Of a stretch of 7,494 bases of DNA, positions 1-6,785 are shown in pieces (within the stretch, counting starts at the first letter, position 1; every line of letters begins with the position of its first letter). Position numbers and translations under genes: made by a program. Below the pieces are notes generated by a model that was not told where the DNA came from, made no database searches, and saw only the letters and a list, made by a program, of their open reading frames with translations. The stretch lies in contig JABBNV010000073.1 of the NCBI GenBank assembly GCA_019352125.1, positions 1,944-9,437 of the forward strand, in the 5' to 3' direction. The DNA is from Acidobacteriota bacterium (GTDB lineage: Bacteria; Actinomycetota; Actinomycetes; Actinomycetales; Micrococcaceae).

Positions 1-305
1 GACCGCTGACCACCGAGGAGCGAGCGGCGGCACTTGAGAAAGCCGCTGCAGCGCGGACCGCAAGGGCCATGGTGAAAAACAAGTTGAAGATGGGATCCAC
101 CTCTGTAGCCGAAGTGCTGCAGATGGGCGATAGTGACGAAGCGATTGGTCGAATGAAGGTTAGTGAATTGCTGGAGGCACTGGCAGGTGTGGGCAGGGTT
201 CGCGCCACGGCCATCATGGACCAAGTAGGGATCGCTTCAACCCGTCGACTGCGCGGACTCGGTGTGCACCAACGCCGCACACTCATAGAAGTTCTGGGGC
301 AGTAG
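1..305 (+). CDS. mihF: Integration host factor, actinobacterial type (mIHF), 5' end cut by window edge
   Basis: Actinobacterial integration host factor, a small nucleoid-associated protein that binds and bends DNA; it is unrelated in fold to the IHF/HU family of proteobacteria. The frame is open from base 3 to the TAG at 303-305, giving 100 visible residues against about 105 for the family, so only a few N-terminal codons are missing. The ATG at 69 is not the true start: the 22 codons before it read PLTTEERAAALEKAAAAR and onward, matching the N-terminal helix expected in this family. The central GRMKVSELLEALAGVGRVRA and the following IMDQVGIASTRRLRGLG segment form the helix-two-turn-helix DNA-binding region. 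It lies 2 bases before gmk, the same order as in mycobacteria and Arthrobacter, so the two are probably co-transcribed. Identification is from remembered family sequence; the exact start is unseen. Confidence 0.93.
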   Translation, partial: PLTTEERAAALEKAAAARTARAMVKNKLKMGSTSVAEVLQMGDSDEAIGRMKVSELLEALAGVGRVRATAIMDQVGIASTRRLRGLGVHQRRTLIEVLGQ

Positions 306-307
306 GC

Positions 308-895
308 GTGGACGTAGCTACTACGGCAGGTTTCCACGGCCTCACCGTGCTGGCCGGGCCGACAGCAGTTGGCAAAGGCACAGTTTCCACCTACATCCGG
401 GACAATTACCCCCAAGTGTGGCTAAGTGTTTCTGCCACCACTCGTCCGGCAAGGCCGGGGGAGCAGGACGGTATTCACTACTTCTTCAAAACCGCGGATG
501 AATTTGATCAGCTGGTGGAGGATGGGGATTTTCTGGAGTGGGCCGTCGTCCATGGGAAGAACCGCTATGGAACTCTTCGCAGCACCGTCGATGCTGCCAT
601 AGCTGACGGTAAAAGCGTTCTGCTGGAAATTGACCTGCAGGGTGCCCGCCAAGTCAAGGCAGCCGTTCCCGATGCTCGTTTCGTGTTTCTGGCACCGCCC
701 AGCTGGGATGAAATGGTGCGTAGGCTAGTGGGACGCGGCACAGAAACACCAGAAGAACAGCAACAACGGCTGGAAACCGCTAAACTAGAACTTGCTGCCG
801 AAAAAGAGTTTGACCATACCATCGTTAACGATGATGTTCAGCGCGCAGCAGATGAACTCGTATCACTGATGGGACTCACGCCGCATGCACGCTAG
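308..895 (+). CDS. gmk: Guanylate kinase
   Basis: Cytoplasmic guanylate kinase (195 aa), which transfers phosphate from ATP to GMP to make GDP for nucleotide and nucleic acid synthesis. Visible motifs in order: P-loop GPTAVGKGT at residues 17-25; GMP-binding SATTRPARPGEQDGIHYFF at 42-60 with S42, R46, R49 and Y58; the FLEWAVVHGKNRYGT segment at 75-89 with E77 and Y87; and the core strand with LLEIDLQGARQVK at 104-116. Length is normal for the family. The start is a GTG only 2 bases after the mihF stop, with a GGGG tract at 296-299 as ribosome binding site lying inside the end of mihF, which suggests translational coupling. The TAG stop at 893-895 abuts the region before rpoZ. Nothing appears broken. 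Confidence 0.97.
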   Translation: MDVATTAGFHGLTVLAGPTAVGKGTVSTYIRDNYPQVWLSVSATTRPARPGEQDGIHYFFKTADEFDQLVEDGDFLEWAVVHGKNRYGTLRSTVDAAIADGKSVLLEIDLQGARQVKAAVPDARFVFLAPPSWDEMVRRLVGRGTETPEEQQQRLETAKLELAAEKEFDHTIVNDDVQRAADELVSLMGLTPHAR

Positions 896-921
896 TGCAG
901 CTGCGCAGTTCCAACCGAATT

Positions 922-926
922 GGAGA
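922..926 (+). promoter_or_regulatory. Ribosome binding site deciding the rpoZ start
   Basis: GGAGA lies 4 bases before the GTG at 931. A different in-frame GTG at 895-897 overlaps the gmk stop and would add 12 residues (QLRSSNRIGEIV), which I do not recognise from other omega proteins. The site therefore favours 931 as the start of rpoZ. Confidence 0.7.
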
Positions 927-930
927 AATT

Positions 931-1194
931 GTGGCAACCCCCTCTGAAGGCATCATCAACCCGCCGATCGATTCCCTGCTCGAAGCAGCGGACTCCAAGT
1001 ACGGCTTGGTCATTTTTGGTGCCAAGCGCGCGCGACAAATCAATGCTTACTATGCTCAGCTGCACGAGGGCCTCTTTGAACACGTAGGGCCACTGGTTGA
1101 CACTAAGCTCAACGAAAAGTCCCTCTCCATTGCCTTCCGCGAAATCAACGAGGGTCTGTTGGTTTCCACCCCCATCGAAGCACCAGCCGAGTAA
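931..1194 (+). CDS. rpoZ: RNA polymerase omega subunit
   Basis: Omega subunit of RNA polymerase (87 aa from the chosen start), which clamps the C-terminal region of beta-prime and helps the core enzyme assemble. The protein opens with ATPSEGIINPPIDSLLEAAD, typical of actinobacterial omega. The family helix follows as SKYGLVIFGAKRARQINAYY at residues 22-41, where AKRARQIN corresponds to the conserved A-[RK]-RARQ motif. The later stretch KLNEKSLSIAFREINEGLL matches the conserved KPLSIALREI region, with Ser where Pro is usual and Phe where Leu is usual. I chose GTG at 931 because of the GGAGA site in front of it and because homologues begin near here; a start at 895 is possible but less likely. 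It sits between gmk and coaBC, as in mycobacteria, probably in one operon. Confidence 0.93.
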   Translation: MATPSEGIINPPIDSLLEAADSKYGLVIFGAKRARQINAYYAQLHEGLFEHVGPLVDTKLNEKSLSIAFREINEGLLVSTPIEAPAE

Positions 1195-1223
1195 TTTCCA
1201 TAACAGGGCAGCAGGGAGCACGA

Positions 1224-2453
1224 GTGCGCGTTGTTCTAGGCGTAGGCGGCGGAATCGCGGCCTACAAGAGCGCAGTTCTGCTCCGGCTGTTTACTGAGAG
1301 TAGTCATGACGTCACCGTCATCCCTACGGACGCTGCCTTGAATTTTGTTGGCAGAGCTACGTGGGAGGCATTGTCATCGAAGACCGTGAGCAATTCCGTC
1401 TTCGATCAGGTGGAGAAAGTCAATCATGTTCGGCTCGGCCACGAGGCGGAGTTGATTGTGGTGGCACCGGCCACGGCGGACCTGTTGGCCCGTGCGGCTG
1501 GCGGCCACGCTGATGATTTGCTGACCAATACGTTGCTGATGGCGCACGGCCCGGTGCTTTTTGCTCCTGCGATGCACAGTGAAATGTGGGCGAACCCAGC
1601 CACAGTGGCCAATGTGGCACTGCTTCGGAGCCGTGGCGTCACCGTACTGGAACCAGCCGTGGGGCGTCTCACCGGGGCTGATTCCGGGCCAGGCAGGCTC
1701 CCCGAGCCTGAGCAGATCTACGCTGCGGCCATGGAACTCGTTCAACCAGCCAACGCTAAATCTGCAGCACTGGCTGGGCGGACGGTGACTATTTCGGCAG
1801 GCGGCACCCGTGAGCCGCTGGATCCAGTTCGCTTTTTGGGCAACCGCTCGTCCGGAAAACAGGGCGTCGCATTGTCCAAGGCTGCTCTGGCATCCGGCGC
1901 TGAAGTGACTTTGATCGCGGGCCATCTGGAGGTTCCGGTTCCCGACGGCGTCACGGTGCAACATATTGAGACGGCGTTGGAACTACGGCAAGCCATGTTG
2001 GCTGCAAGTGCCACAAGCGATGTGGTTGTCATGGCCGCAGCAGTGGCAGATTTCCGCCCTGCAGAGGTGGGCACGAACAAGATCAAAAAGCGTGACGACG
2101 CTGCAGATCCCGTCATCACTCTGGTGCGCAATCCGGACATTTTGGTGGAGCTGGTTCAGCACCGCAACGCCACGGGGCACCAGCAACTCATTGTTGGATT
2201 TGCTGCTGAGACCGGTGACGAACGGGGAACCGTGCTGGAATACGCGCACGAGAAGTTGCAGCGAAAAGGGTGCGACTTCCTGGTGGTCAACGATGTGGCG
2301 GCCGGAAAAGTCTTCGGCCGTGACCAGAACGAAGTCACCATTCTCAGCGCCTTCGCAAAGGATGCTGCTACAGCCCCCACGCAAGTATCCGGCTCTAAAG
2401 ATGACGTGGCATCCGCCGTCGTCGCCGTGCTGGCTGAACATTTCCGGTCCTAG
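1224..2453 (+). CDS. coaBC: Bifunctional phosphopantothenoylcysteine decarboxylase / phosphopantothenate-cysteine ligase
   Basis: Bifunctional coenzyme A enzyme (409 aa; also called dfp). The C-terminal CoaB domain joins cysteine to 4'-phosphopantothenate using a nucleotide triphosphate, and the N-terminal FMN-dependent CoaC domain decarboxylates the product to 4'-phosphopantetheine. CoaC (about 1-175) shows GVGGGIAAYK at 6-15, a likely active-site His68 in NHVRLGH, the flavin-site segment APATADLLARAAGGHADDLL at 81-100, and PAMHSEMW at 115-122. The flap segment LTGADSGPGRL at 149-159 has no Cys where the E. coli enzyme has Cys158. CoaB (about 183-409) shows GGTREPLDPVRFLGNRSSGK at 193-212, MAAAVADFRP at 270-279, the NKIKK motif at 285-289 and CDFLVVNDV further on. 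The GTG start has AGGGAG at 1213-1218 in front. It begins 29 bases after rpoZ and is probably in the same transcript. Confidence 0.96.
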   Translation: MRVVLGVGGGIAAYKSAVLLRLFTESSHDVTVIPTDAALNFVGRATWEALSSKTVSNSVFDQVEKVNHVRLGHEAELIVVAPATADLLARAAGGHADDLLTNTLLMAHGPVLFAPAMHSEMWANPATVANVALLRSRGVTVLEPAVGRLTGADSGPGRLPEPEQIYAAAMELVQPANAKSAALAGRTVTISAGGTREPLDPVRFLGNRSSGKQGVALSKAALASGAEVTLIAGHLEVPVPDGVTVQHIETALELRQAMLAASATSDVVVMAAAVADFRPAEVGTNKIKKRDDAADPVITLVRNPDILVELVQHRNATGHQQLIVGFAAETGDERGTVLEYAHEKLQRKGCDFLVVNDVAAGKVFGRDQNEVTILSAFAKDAATAPTQVSGSKDDVASAVVAVLAEHFRS

Positions 2454-2477
2454 ACCGCAAAGATTACCCAGCATTGA

Positions 2478-2495
2478 GCCAGGCGATAGCCTGGC
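2478..2495 (+). promoter_or_regulatory. Perfect 7-bp hairpin in the coaBC-metK spacer
   Basis: GCCAGGC (2478-2484), loop GATA, GCCTGGC (2489-2495) forms a perfect GC-rich stem 25 bases after the coaBC stop and 35 bases before the metK start. No run of T follows, so a classical intrinsic terminator is not shown; actinobacterial terminators often lack that run. It may end or attenuate the upstream transcript, or stabilise a processed 3' end. It does not resemble any known SAM riboswitch, being far too short. I found no convincing -35/-10 pair in the 77-base spacer. Confidence 0.5.
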
Positions 2496-2530
2496 GGCTA
2501 GGTACACACCGAACAAAGTAGAGTAACCAC

Positions 2531-3736
2531 GTGACTATATCGAACCATCCGCTACGCCTCTTTACGTCTGAATCCGTGACTGAGGGGCATCCGGACAAGA
2601 TCTGCGATCAGATTAGCGACGCAATTTTGGACGCTATGCTCGCCGAAGACCCCAATTCTCGCGTGGCTGTGGAAACCATGGCTACCACTGGGTTGGTTCA
2701 TGTGGCTGGTGAAGTCACTACGGAAGCCTATGTTGAGATTCCGCAAATCGTTCGCAATACCATCCTCGGTATCGGCTATGATTCCTCTGCCAATGGTTTT
2801 GACGGCGCCCGCTGTGGCGTCTCTGTCTCCATTGGTCAGCAATCGTCTGAAATTTTCGACGGCGTCTTCAACCCTCTCGAGGTACGCGACGGTTCGGCTC
2901 TCGATGACTACGACAAGCAGGGTGCTGGGGATCAGGGCATCATGTTTGGTTATGCCTCAGACGAGACAGAATCATTGATGCCCACCCCAATTTTCCTGGC
3001 ACACCGATTGTCAGAACGGCTCACTGAGGTGCGCAAGTCCGGCTTGCTGGAGTACTTGCGTCCCGACGGCAAGACTCAGGTGACCGTTGGCTACGATGGC
3101 GACCGCCCCGTGTCGGTAGAAACAGTGGTCATCTCCACCCAGCACGCACAAGACGCCTCGCTGGATCAGCTGCGTCTAGATTTGGCGGAGTTCGTCATAG
3201 CCCCGGTGCTGGCGCAATCCGGCCTGGACCACTCAAAAGTTCGGAATATTCTCAACCCGGCAGGCCCGTTCGTCATTGGCGGACCAGTAGGGGACGCCGG
3301 GCTGACCGGCCGCAAGATCATTGTGGATACCTACGGCGGCATGGCTCGCCACGGTGGTGGCGCGTTTTCCGGTAAGGATCCGTCAAAGGTTGACCGCTCA
3401 GCTGCCTACGCCATGCGGTGGGTTGCCAAGAACGTGGTTGCGGCCGGTTTGGCCCGTCGCGCAGAGATCCAGATCGCTTATGCCATTGGCCAAGCACGCC
3501 CGGTGGGAACGTACGTTGAGACGTTTGGCACCGAATCCGTGGATCCTGCTCAGATCAGTGAGGCCATTAACGCCATTTTTGATCTACGTCCGCAAGCCAT
3601 CATCCATGACCTTGATCTCAAGCGGCCCATCTACGCCAAGACAGCTGCACACGGGCACTTTGGCCGTACGGATCCCGATTTCACCTGGGAAAGTCTGGAT
3701 AGGGTTCAGGCTCTCAAGGCGTACTTCAACGCCTAA
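2531..3736 (+). CDS. metK: S-adenosylmethionine synthetase (methionine adenosyltransferase)
   Basis: Methionine adenosyltransferase (401 aa), which makes S-adenosylmethionine from methionine and ATP in the cytoplasm, releasing phosphate and pyrophosphate. Family motifs are all present: FTSESVTEGHPDKICDQISD at 11-30 with His20 and the metal ligand Asp22; the signature hexapeptide GAGDQG at 131-136; GGPVGDAGLTGRKIIVDTYG at 250-269; and the glycine-rich GGGAFSGKDPSKVDR at 275-289, the MAT signature that helps bind the polyphosphate. Length is normal. The GTG start is nearly forced: an in-frame TAG lies at 2519-2521 and the next Met comes only at residue 36, past the active-site motif. The ribosome binding site is weak (GTAGAG at 2518-2523). 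Separated from coaBC by 77 bases with a hairpin, so it may be controlled apart from the upstream genes. The last codons form one arm of a 10-bp inverted repeat. Confidence 0.98.
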   Translation: MTISNHPLRLFTSESVTEGHPDKICDQISDAILDAMLAEDPNSRVAVETMATTGLVHVAGEVTTEAYVEIPQIVRNTILGIGYDSSANGFDGARCGVSVSIGQQSSEIFDGVFNPLEVRDGSALDDYDKQGAGDQGIMFGYASDETESLMPTPIFLAHRLSERLTEVRKSGLLEYLRPDGKTQVTVGYDGDRPVSVETVVISTQHAQDASLDQLRLDLAEFVIAPVLAQSGLDHSKVRNILNPAGPFVIGGPVGDAGLTGRKIIVDTYGGMARHGGGAFSGKDPSKVDRSAAYAMRWVAKNVVAAGLARRAEIQIAYAIGQARPVGTYVETFGTESVDPAQISEAINAIFDLRPQAIIHDLDLKRPIYAKTAAHGHFGRTDPDFTWESLDRVQALKAYFNA

Positions 3737-3753
3737 GCTTCGCGGCGTTGAAG
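3724..3753 (+). terminator. Perfect 10-bp inverted repeat spanning the metK stop codon, possible terminator
   Basis: CTTCAACGCC (3724-3733) pairs exactly with GGCGTTGAAG (3744-3753) around a 10-base loop that contains the metK TAA (3734-3736). The left arm is also the coding sequence for the last metK residues. An alternative nested pairing, GCTTC (3737-3741) with GAAGC (3750-3754), is possible but weaker. There is no T tract after it, so it fits the U-less terminators or 3'-end stabilising hairpins seen in Actinobacteria rather than the E. coli type. Its position right at the gene end makes a role in ending the metK transcript the best guess. Confidence 0.55.
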
Positions 3754-3763
3754 CGCCCTGCCT

Positions 3764-3810
3764 GTGGACAACGAGGGTGGGTTGTCACCCGCTGCGGATA
3801 CGCTGGCAGC
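3764..3810 (+). other. Metk-priA spacer with three small inverted repeats
   Basis: Within the 104 bases between metK and priA three further short inverted repeats can be seen. GACAAC (3767-3772) pairs with GTTGTC (3781-3786). GGGTG (3775-3779) pairs with CACCC (3786-3790) and competes with the first. GCTGC (3791-3795) pairs with GCAGC (3806-3810). Each is only 5-6 bp, so chance is a real possibility. TTGTCA at 3782-3787 resembles a -35 box but no -10 box lies at proper spacing. The spacer ends in a strong ribosome binding site for priA. Confidence 0.3.
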
Positions 3811-3828
3811 AGTGAGTAATTCTTTGGC

Positions 3829-3836
3829 GGGAGGGA
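3829..3836 (+). promoter_or_regulatory. Strong ribosome binding site of priA
   Basis: GGGAGGGA lies 4 bases before the GTG at 3841. It is the best Shine-Dalgarno sequence in the window and supports that start rather than a later one. Confidence 0.7.
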
Positions 3837-3840
3837 ACGG

Positions 3841-5952
3841 GTGGCGGAAAACGAATTGGCTGGTGGCTCGCAGCCGTCCCTGCTGCAGGGCTTTGTTTCC
3901 TCAGCTGCCCTAGCCCCACAAATTGCCGGGGTTGCAGTGGCCAAGACCCTGCCTATTGCTCGCGTGGTGATCGAATCATCGGTGCCGCATCTAGATAGGC
4001 CGTTTGATTATTTGGTGCCAGAAACCCTTGCGCAGCAGGCCATACCAGGCGTGCGGGTCAAGGTACCGTTTGGCGCTCAGGAACTGAATGGTTACCTCAC
4101 CCACAGGTTGGCCAAATCCCCAGCGGAGAAGTTGGTGCCGCTGCACAAGGTGATCAGCCCCGTTCCTGTACTCACTCCAGCTGTCTTGGCCGCCGCGGAA
4201 GAAGTGGCAGTTCGCTACGCGGGATCCGTGAGCGACGTGCTACGCCAGGCTATCCCACCACGCGTAGCAAAACTTGAAGCCGCTTACCCAAAACATACTG
4301 CCCCCTTGCGGCTACGCGAGGAAAGTGTCACCGGAGATGGGACGGTAGCCTGTGGTATTGAACCGGACGAGCAACTATTTGTTGGTTACCCCACCGCACC
4401 AGCATTCCTACGGCATCTGCGAACCGGTGGTGCGCCGCGGGCTGTCTTTTCTGCGCTGGCAGGGTTTGGAGCACAATCATGGCCGTACCAACTGGCAGCT
4501 ATGGTGGCTGCCGTTCATGCCTCCGGCCGCGGCGCCGTCGTCGTCGTTCCGGACGCGAGGGATCTTGATCGACTAGAACCCGCCGTGGCGTCCGCGTTGC
4601 CGGAGGGATCATTCGTGCGCCTGAATGCGGACGATGGGCCCACGCCACGGTACCGAAACTTCCTTGCGCTCCTATCCGGTTCTGCCACCATAGCGCTCGG
4701 CACCCGGTCCGCAGCCTTCGCCCCCGTGGCAAATCCCGGGTTGTTTTGTATCTGGGATGATGGCGATGACAACCACATTGAACGGCGCGCGCCCTACCAG
4801 CATGCCCGCGAAGTGCTGCTCTTGCGTGCCAATGCGAGCCAGTCGTCCGTGGTCCTTGCCGGCCACAGCCGAAGTACCGAGGCGCAGCGGCTAGTGGACT
4901 CCGGGTGGGCCGCTCCCTTGCATCCAGTCCGCGAGACCATCCGTGCAGCTACCGCCAGAGTCATCAACACGTCGGACACTTTTGAATCTGATCGGGACCC
5001 GCTGGCGCAGCTGGCACGGCTGCCTGAGCGGGCATGGCGCACAGCACAGGACGCGCTCAAGCGGGGACCAGTACTGGTACAAGTTGCCCGCGGCGGCTAT
5101 GCGCCGGCGCTGGCGTGCCAACGATGCCGAGAATCCGCGCGCTGTAGGCATTGCGCAGGGCCTCTGTTGGAGCGCAGTGCATCCACCGGGTCTCATTCCA
5201 CAATTCTGTGCCGCTGGTGCGGCACCATAGAGCCCACTTTCAGCTGCCAGCACTGCGGTTCAACCGCGCTGCGAAGAACCGTTACAGGTGCCACCCGCAC
5301 GGCCGAAGAACTCGGTAAGGCATTTCCAGGTACCACGGTTATTTCATCCACGGGGGATCACGTTCGAGCTACGGTGCCGGATAGGCCTGCTTTGGTGGTG
5401 GCTACCGTGGGGGGTGAGCCCGTGGCGCCAAAGGGTTACGCAGCTGCACTGCTGTTGGACGCTGACGCACTGCTCCGGCGTGAATCCTTGCGGGCTGGCG
5501 AGGCGGCCCTGCGGCACTGGTTCAACGCCACAGCCCTGGTTAGGCCCACAAATCAGGGTGGGGTGGTGGTCTTAGTAACTAGTGCCGCAGAGATCCCGGG
5601 ATATTTGGTGAGGTGGGACCCGGCAAACTTTGCCGCCCGCGAACTGGCAGAACGCACTGAACTAGGCCTCCCGCCTGCCGTTCGGATCGCATCCCTGACT
5701 GGGTCGGAGGCAGGGGTAGCCGCGTTTATGAAGGTACTGAATCCGGGATCCGAAGTAAGGGTCGTAGGGCCCACTGTGTTGCCAACCTATCGGGGATCGG
5801 AGGAGCCACCGGAAGTCCGCAGCCTGCTGTTCTTCTCTTTCGCCCACGGACCGTCAGTCACCGCGCATCTGCGTGCCACGAAAGCGTCGCTGTCCGCCCG
5901 AAAATCCGTCGATTCAGTCCAGGTGCGGGTGGATGGGGTGGACGTTCTCTAA
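3841..5952 (+). CDS. priA: Primosomal protein PriA, actinobacterial form lacking helicase motifs
   Basis: Primosomal replication protein N' (703 aa), which recognises stalled or D-loop-like forks and helps reload the replisome. The N-terminal 3'-end-binding domain begins near residue 38 with PIARVVIESSVPHLDRPFDY and runs to GQELNGYLTHR-like sequence near 89 (here AQELNGYLTHR). The place of Walker A reads ALAGFGAQSW (205-214), without the GKT needed to bind ATP, and the place of the DEEH box reads WDDGDD (305-310). The fold around it is still recognisable (RRAPYQHAREVLLLRA at 315-330). The zinc-binding module keeps eight Cys: 426, 429, 435, 438, 457, 460, 469 and 472. The C-terminal ELAERTELGLPPAVRIASL (601-619) is typical. 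Actinobacterial PriA proteins are known to lack detectable helicase motifs, so this is a lineage trait and not decay. It probably acts as a structural or loading factor without unwinding. Confidence 0.94.
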   Translation: MAENELAGGSQPSLLQGFVSSAALAPQIAGVAVAKTLPIARVVIESSVPHLDRPFDYLVPETLAQQAIPGVRVKVPFGAQELNGYLTHRLAKSPAEKLVPLHKVISPVPVLTPAVLAAAEEVAVRYAGSVSDVLRQAIPPRVAKLEAAYPKHTAPLRLREESVTGDGTVACGIEPDEQLFVGYPTAPAFLRHLRTGGAPRAVFSALAGFGAQSWPYQLAAMVAAVHASGRGAVVVVPDARDLDRLEPAVASALPEGSFVRLNADDGPTPRYRNFLALLSGSATIALGTRSAAFAPVANPGLFCIWDDGDDNHIERRAPYQHAREVLLLRANASQSSVVLAGHSRSTEAQRLVDSGWAAPLHPVRETIRAATARVINTSDTFESDRDPLAQLARLPERAWRTAQDALKRGPVLVQVARGGYAPALACQRCRESARCRHCAGPLLERSASTGSHSTILCRWCGTIEPTFSCQHCGSTALRRTVTGATRTAEELGKAFPGTTVISSTGDHVRATVPDRPALVVATVGGEPVAPKGYAAALLLDADALLRRESLRAGEAALRHWFNATALVRPTNQGGVVVLVTSAAEIPGYLVRWDPANFAARELAERTELGLPPAVRIASLTGSEAGVAAFMKVLNPGSEVRVVGPTVLPTYRGSEEPPEVRSLLFFSFAHGPSVTAHLRATKASLSARKSVDSVQVRVDGVDVL

Positions 5953-5997
5953 AGTTGTCTGATTGGTCAGATATCCATTACACAATCGTTCCACCGC

Positions 5998-6785
5998 GTG
6001 CCTGATTTGTTAATTACGCCACAGCGTACCGAGCTGTTGGCCGGAATACCGCAAGGACGCACACTGTCACCAGCAGCTCAGAGCGATACTGCGGAGCCAA
6101 AATCTAAACGACACCTTGGCCCGTGGGCTTGCTCTTTGCCGGAATCGGCTCCGGATGGCTATTTGGCCTCTGCTATGCGGAGCTGGGGTCCCATGTACCC
6201 CATCTCTGGCGGCGTGGCGCGCTACCCTCACCTCCTCTGGGGCTCCTTCCCAGTTATTCGTTGGGGTTCATCATCTGGATTTCCTCAGCCGGAGTATCAG
6301 CCATTGAGGTCGAGGGGTACTCACTTACGCCACCAAGTACGCATCTCGTGCTGACCCGCATGTAGTCAATGGCGAAAAGGTACATACCCTGACGCCGTGT
6401 GGGGCTGCTGTCGGACGTCATCCTGATGGCCGTTGTGTGGTCATCAACTACTACGGGGTCAAGCTGATGACGCAAATCAGCAACGTCTTGATGTGGTGGA
6501 AGCTTGCCAGCATCTTGTTGGTAATTGTGGTATTTCTGGTCACAGCCTTCGGCACCACAAGGATAGGCAGCACGGATATCTCCACGTCCTTAGGCTTCGC
6601 GTCCAAGGGGCCGACAGCCATTTTCACAGCCGTTCCGACAGTGGGAATTACTTCTTCCTACCTTGGCTTTCGGCAGGGTATTGAGCTGGCATGTGAGTCT
6701 CAAAATCCCCAACGAGATATCCCGCTGGCCATTATTGGCTCGGTAGCCACCTACGCATTGTTGCACGCGGCAAAATCGTCTAGCG
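5998..6785 (+). pseudogene. Decayed and truncated APC-family amino acid permease
   Basis: Remnant of a membrane amino acid permease of the APC superfamily, readable only by jumping between frames. Frame 1 gives an N-terminal piece ending KSKRHLGPW; frame 3 then reads LLFAGIGSGWLFG joined directly to LCYAELGS; frame 1 PISGGVARYPHL; frame 2 SSGAPSQLFVG; frame 3 FIIWISSAGVSAIEVEGY; frame 2 LTYATKYASRADPHVVNGEK. A frame 3 segment GLLSDVILMAVV follows, then frame 2 INYYGVKLMTQISNVLMWWK through SYLGFRQGIELACESQNPQR to IIGSVATYALL. Inferred lesions are single-base or small indels near 6126, 6190, 6233, 6264, 6319, 6400 and 6436. An in-frame loss of perhaps 25-30 residues lies near 6167, where a membrane helix should be. 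The match stops near 6770-6785, so roughly the second half of a usual 480-500 aa protein is missing. The start is uncertain; GTG at 5998 is only the first start in the opening frame. Substrate unknown. It cannot make a working carrier. Confidence 0.88.

Noticed and set aside
69..71. ATG as the start of mihF
   Set aside because: The frame is open to the left window edge and its translation matches the conserved N-terminal part of the family.
1374..2516. Long reverse-strand open frames of 130-196 codons inside coaBC
   Set aside because: They lie antisense to a clearly conserved enzyme, show no recognisable motifs and are expected by chance in GC-rich coding DNA.
2454..2530. SAM riboswitch in front of metK
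   Set aside because: The 77-base spacer is short, has one simple hairpin and none of the conserved core elements of known SAM-sensing RNAs.
4515..5253. Overlapping reverse-strand frames with many Arg and Ser inside priA
   Set aside because: Low-complexity composition typical of shadow frames; no start signals or family features.
5958..5971. TCTGA-TTGG-TCAGA hairpin just after priA as a terminator
   Set aside because: The stem has only 5 AT-containing base pairs and no T tract, so it is too weak to call.
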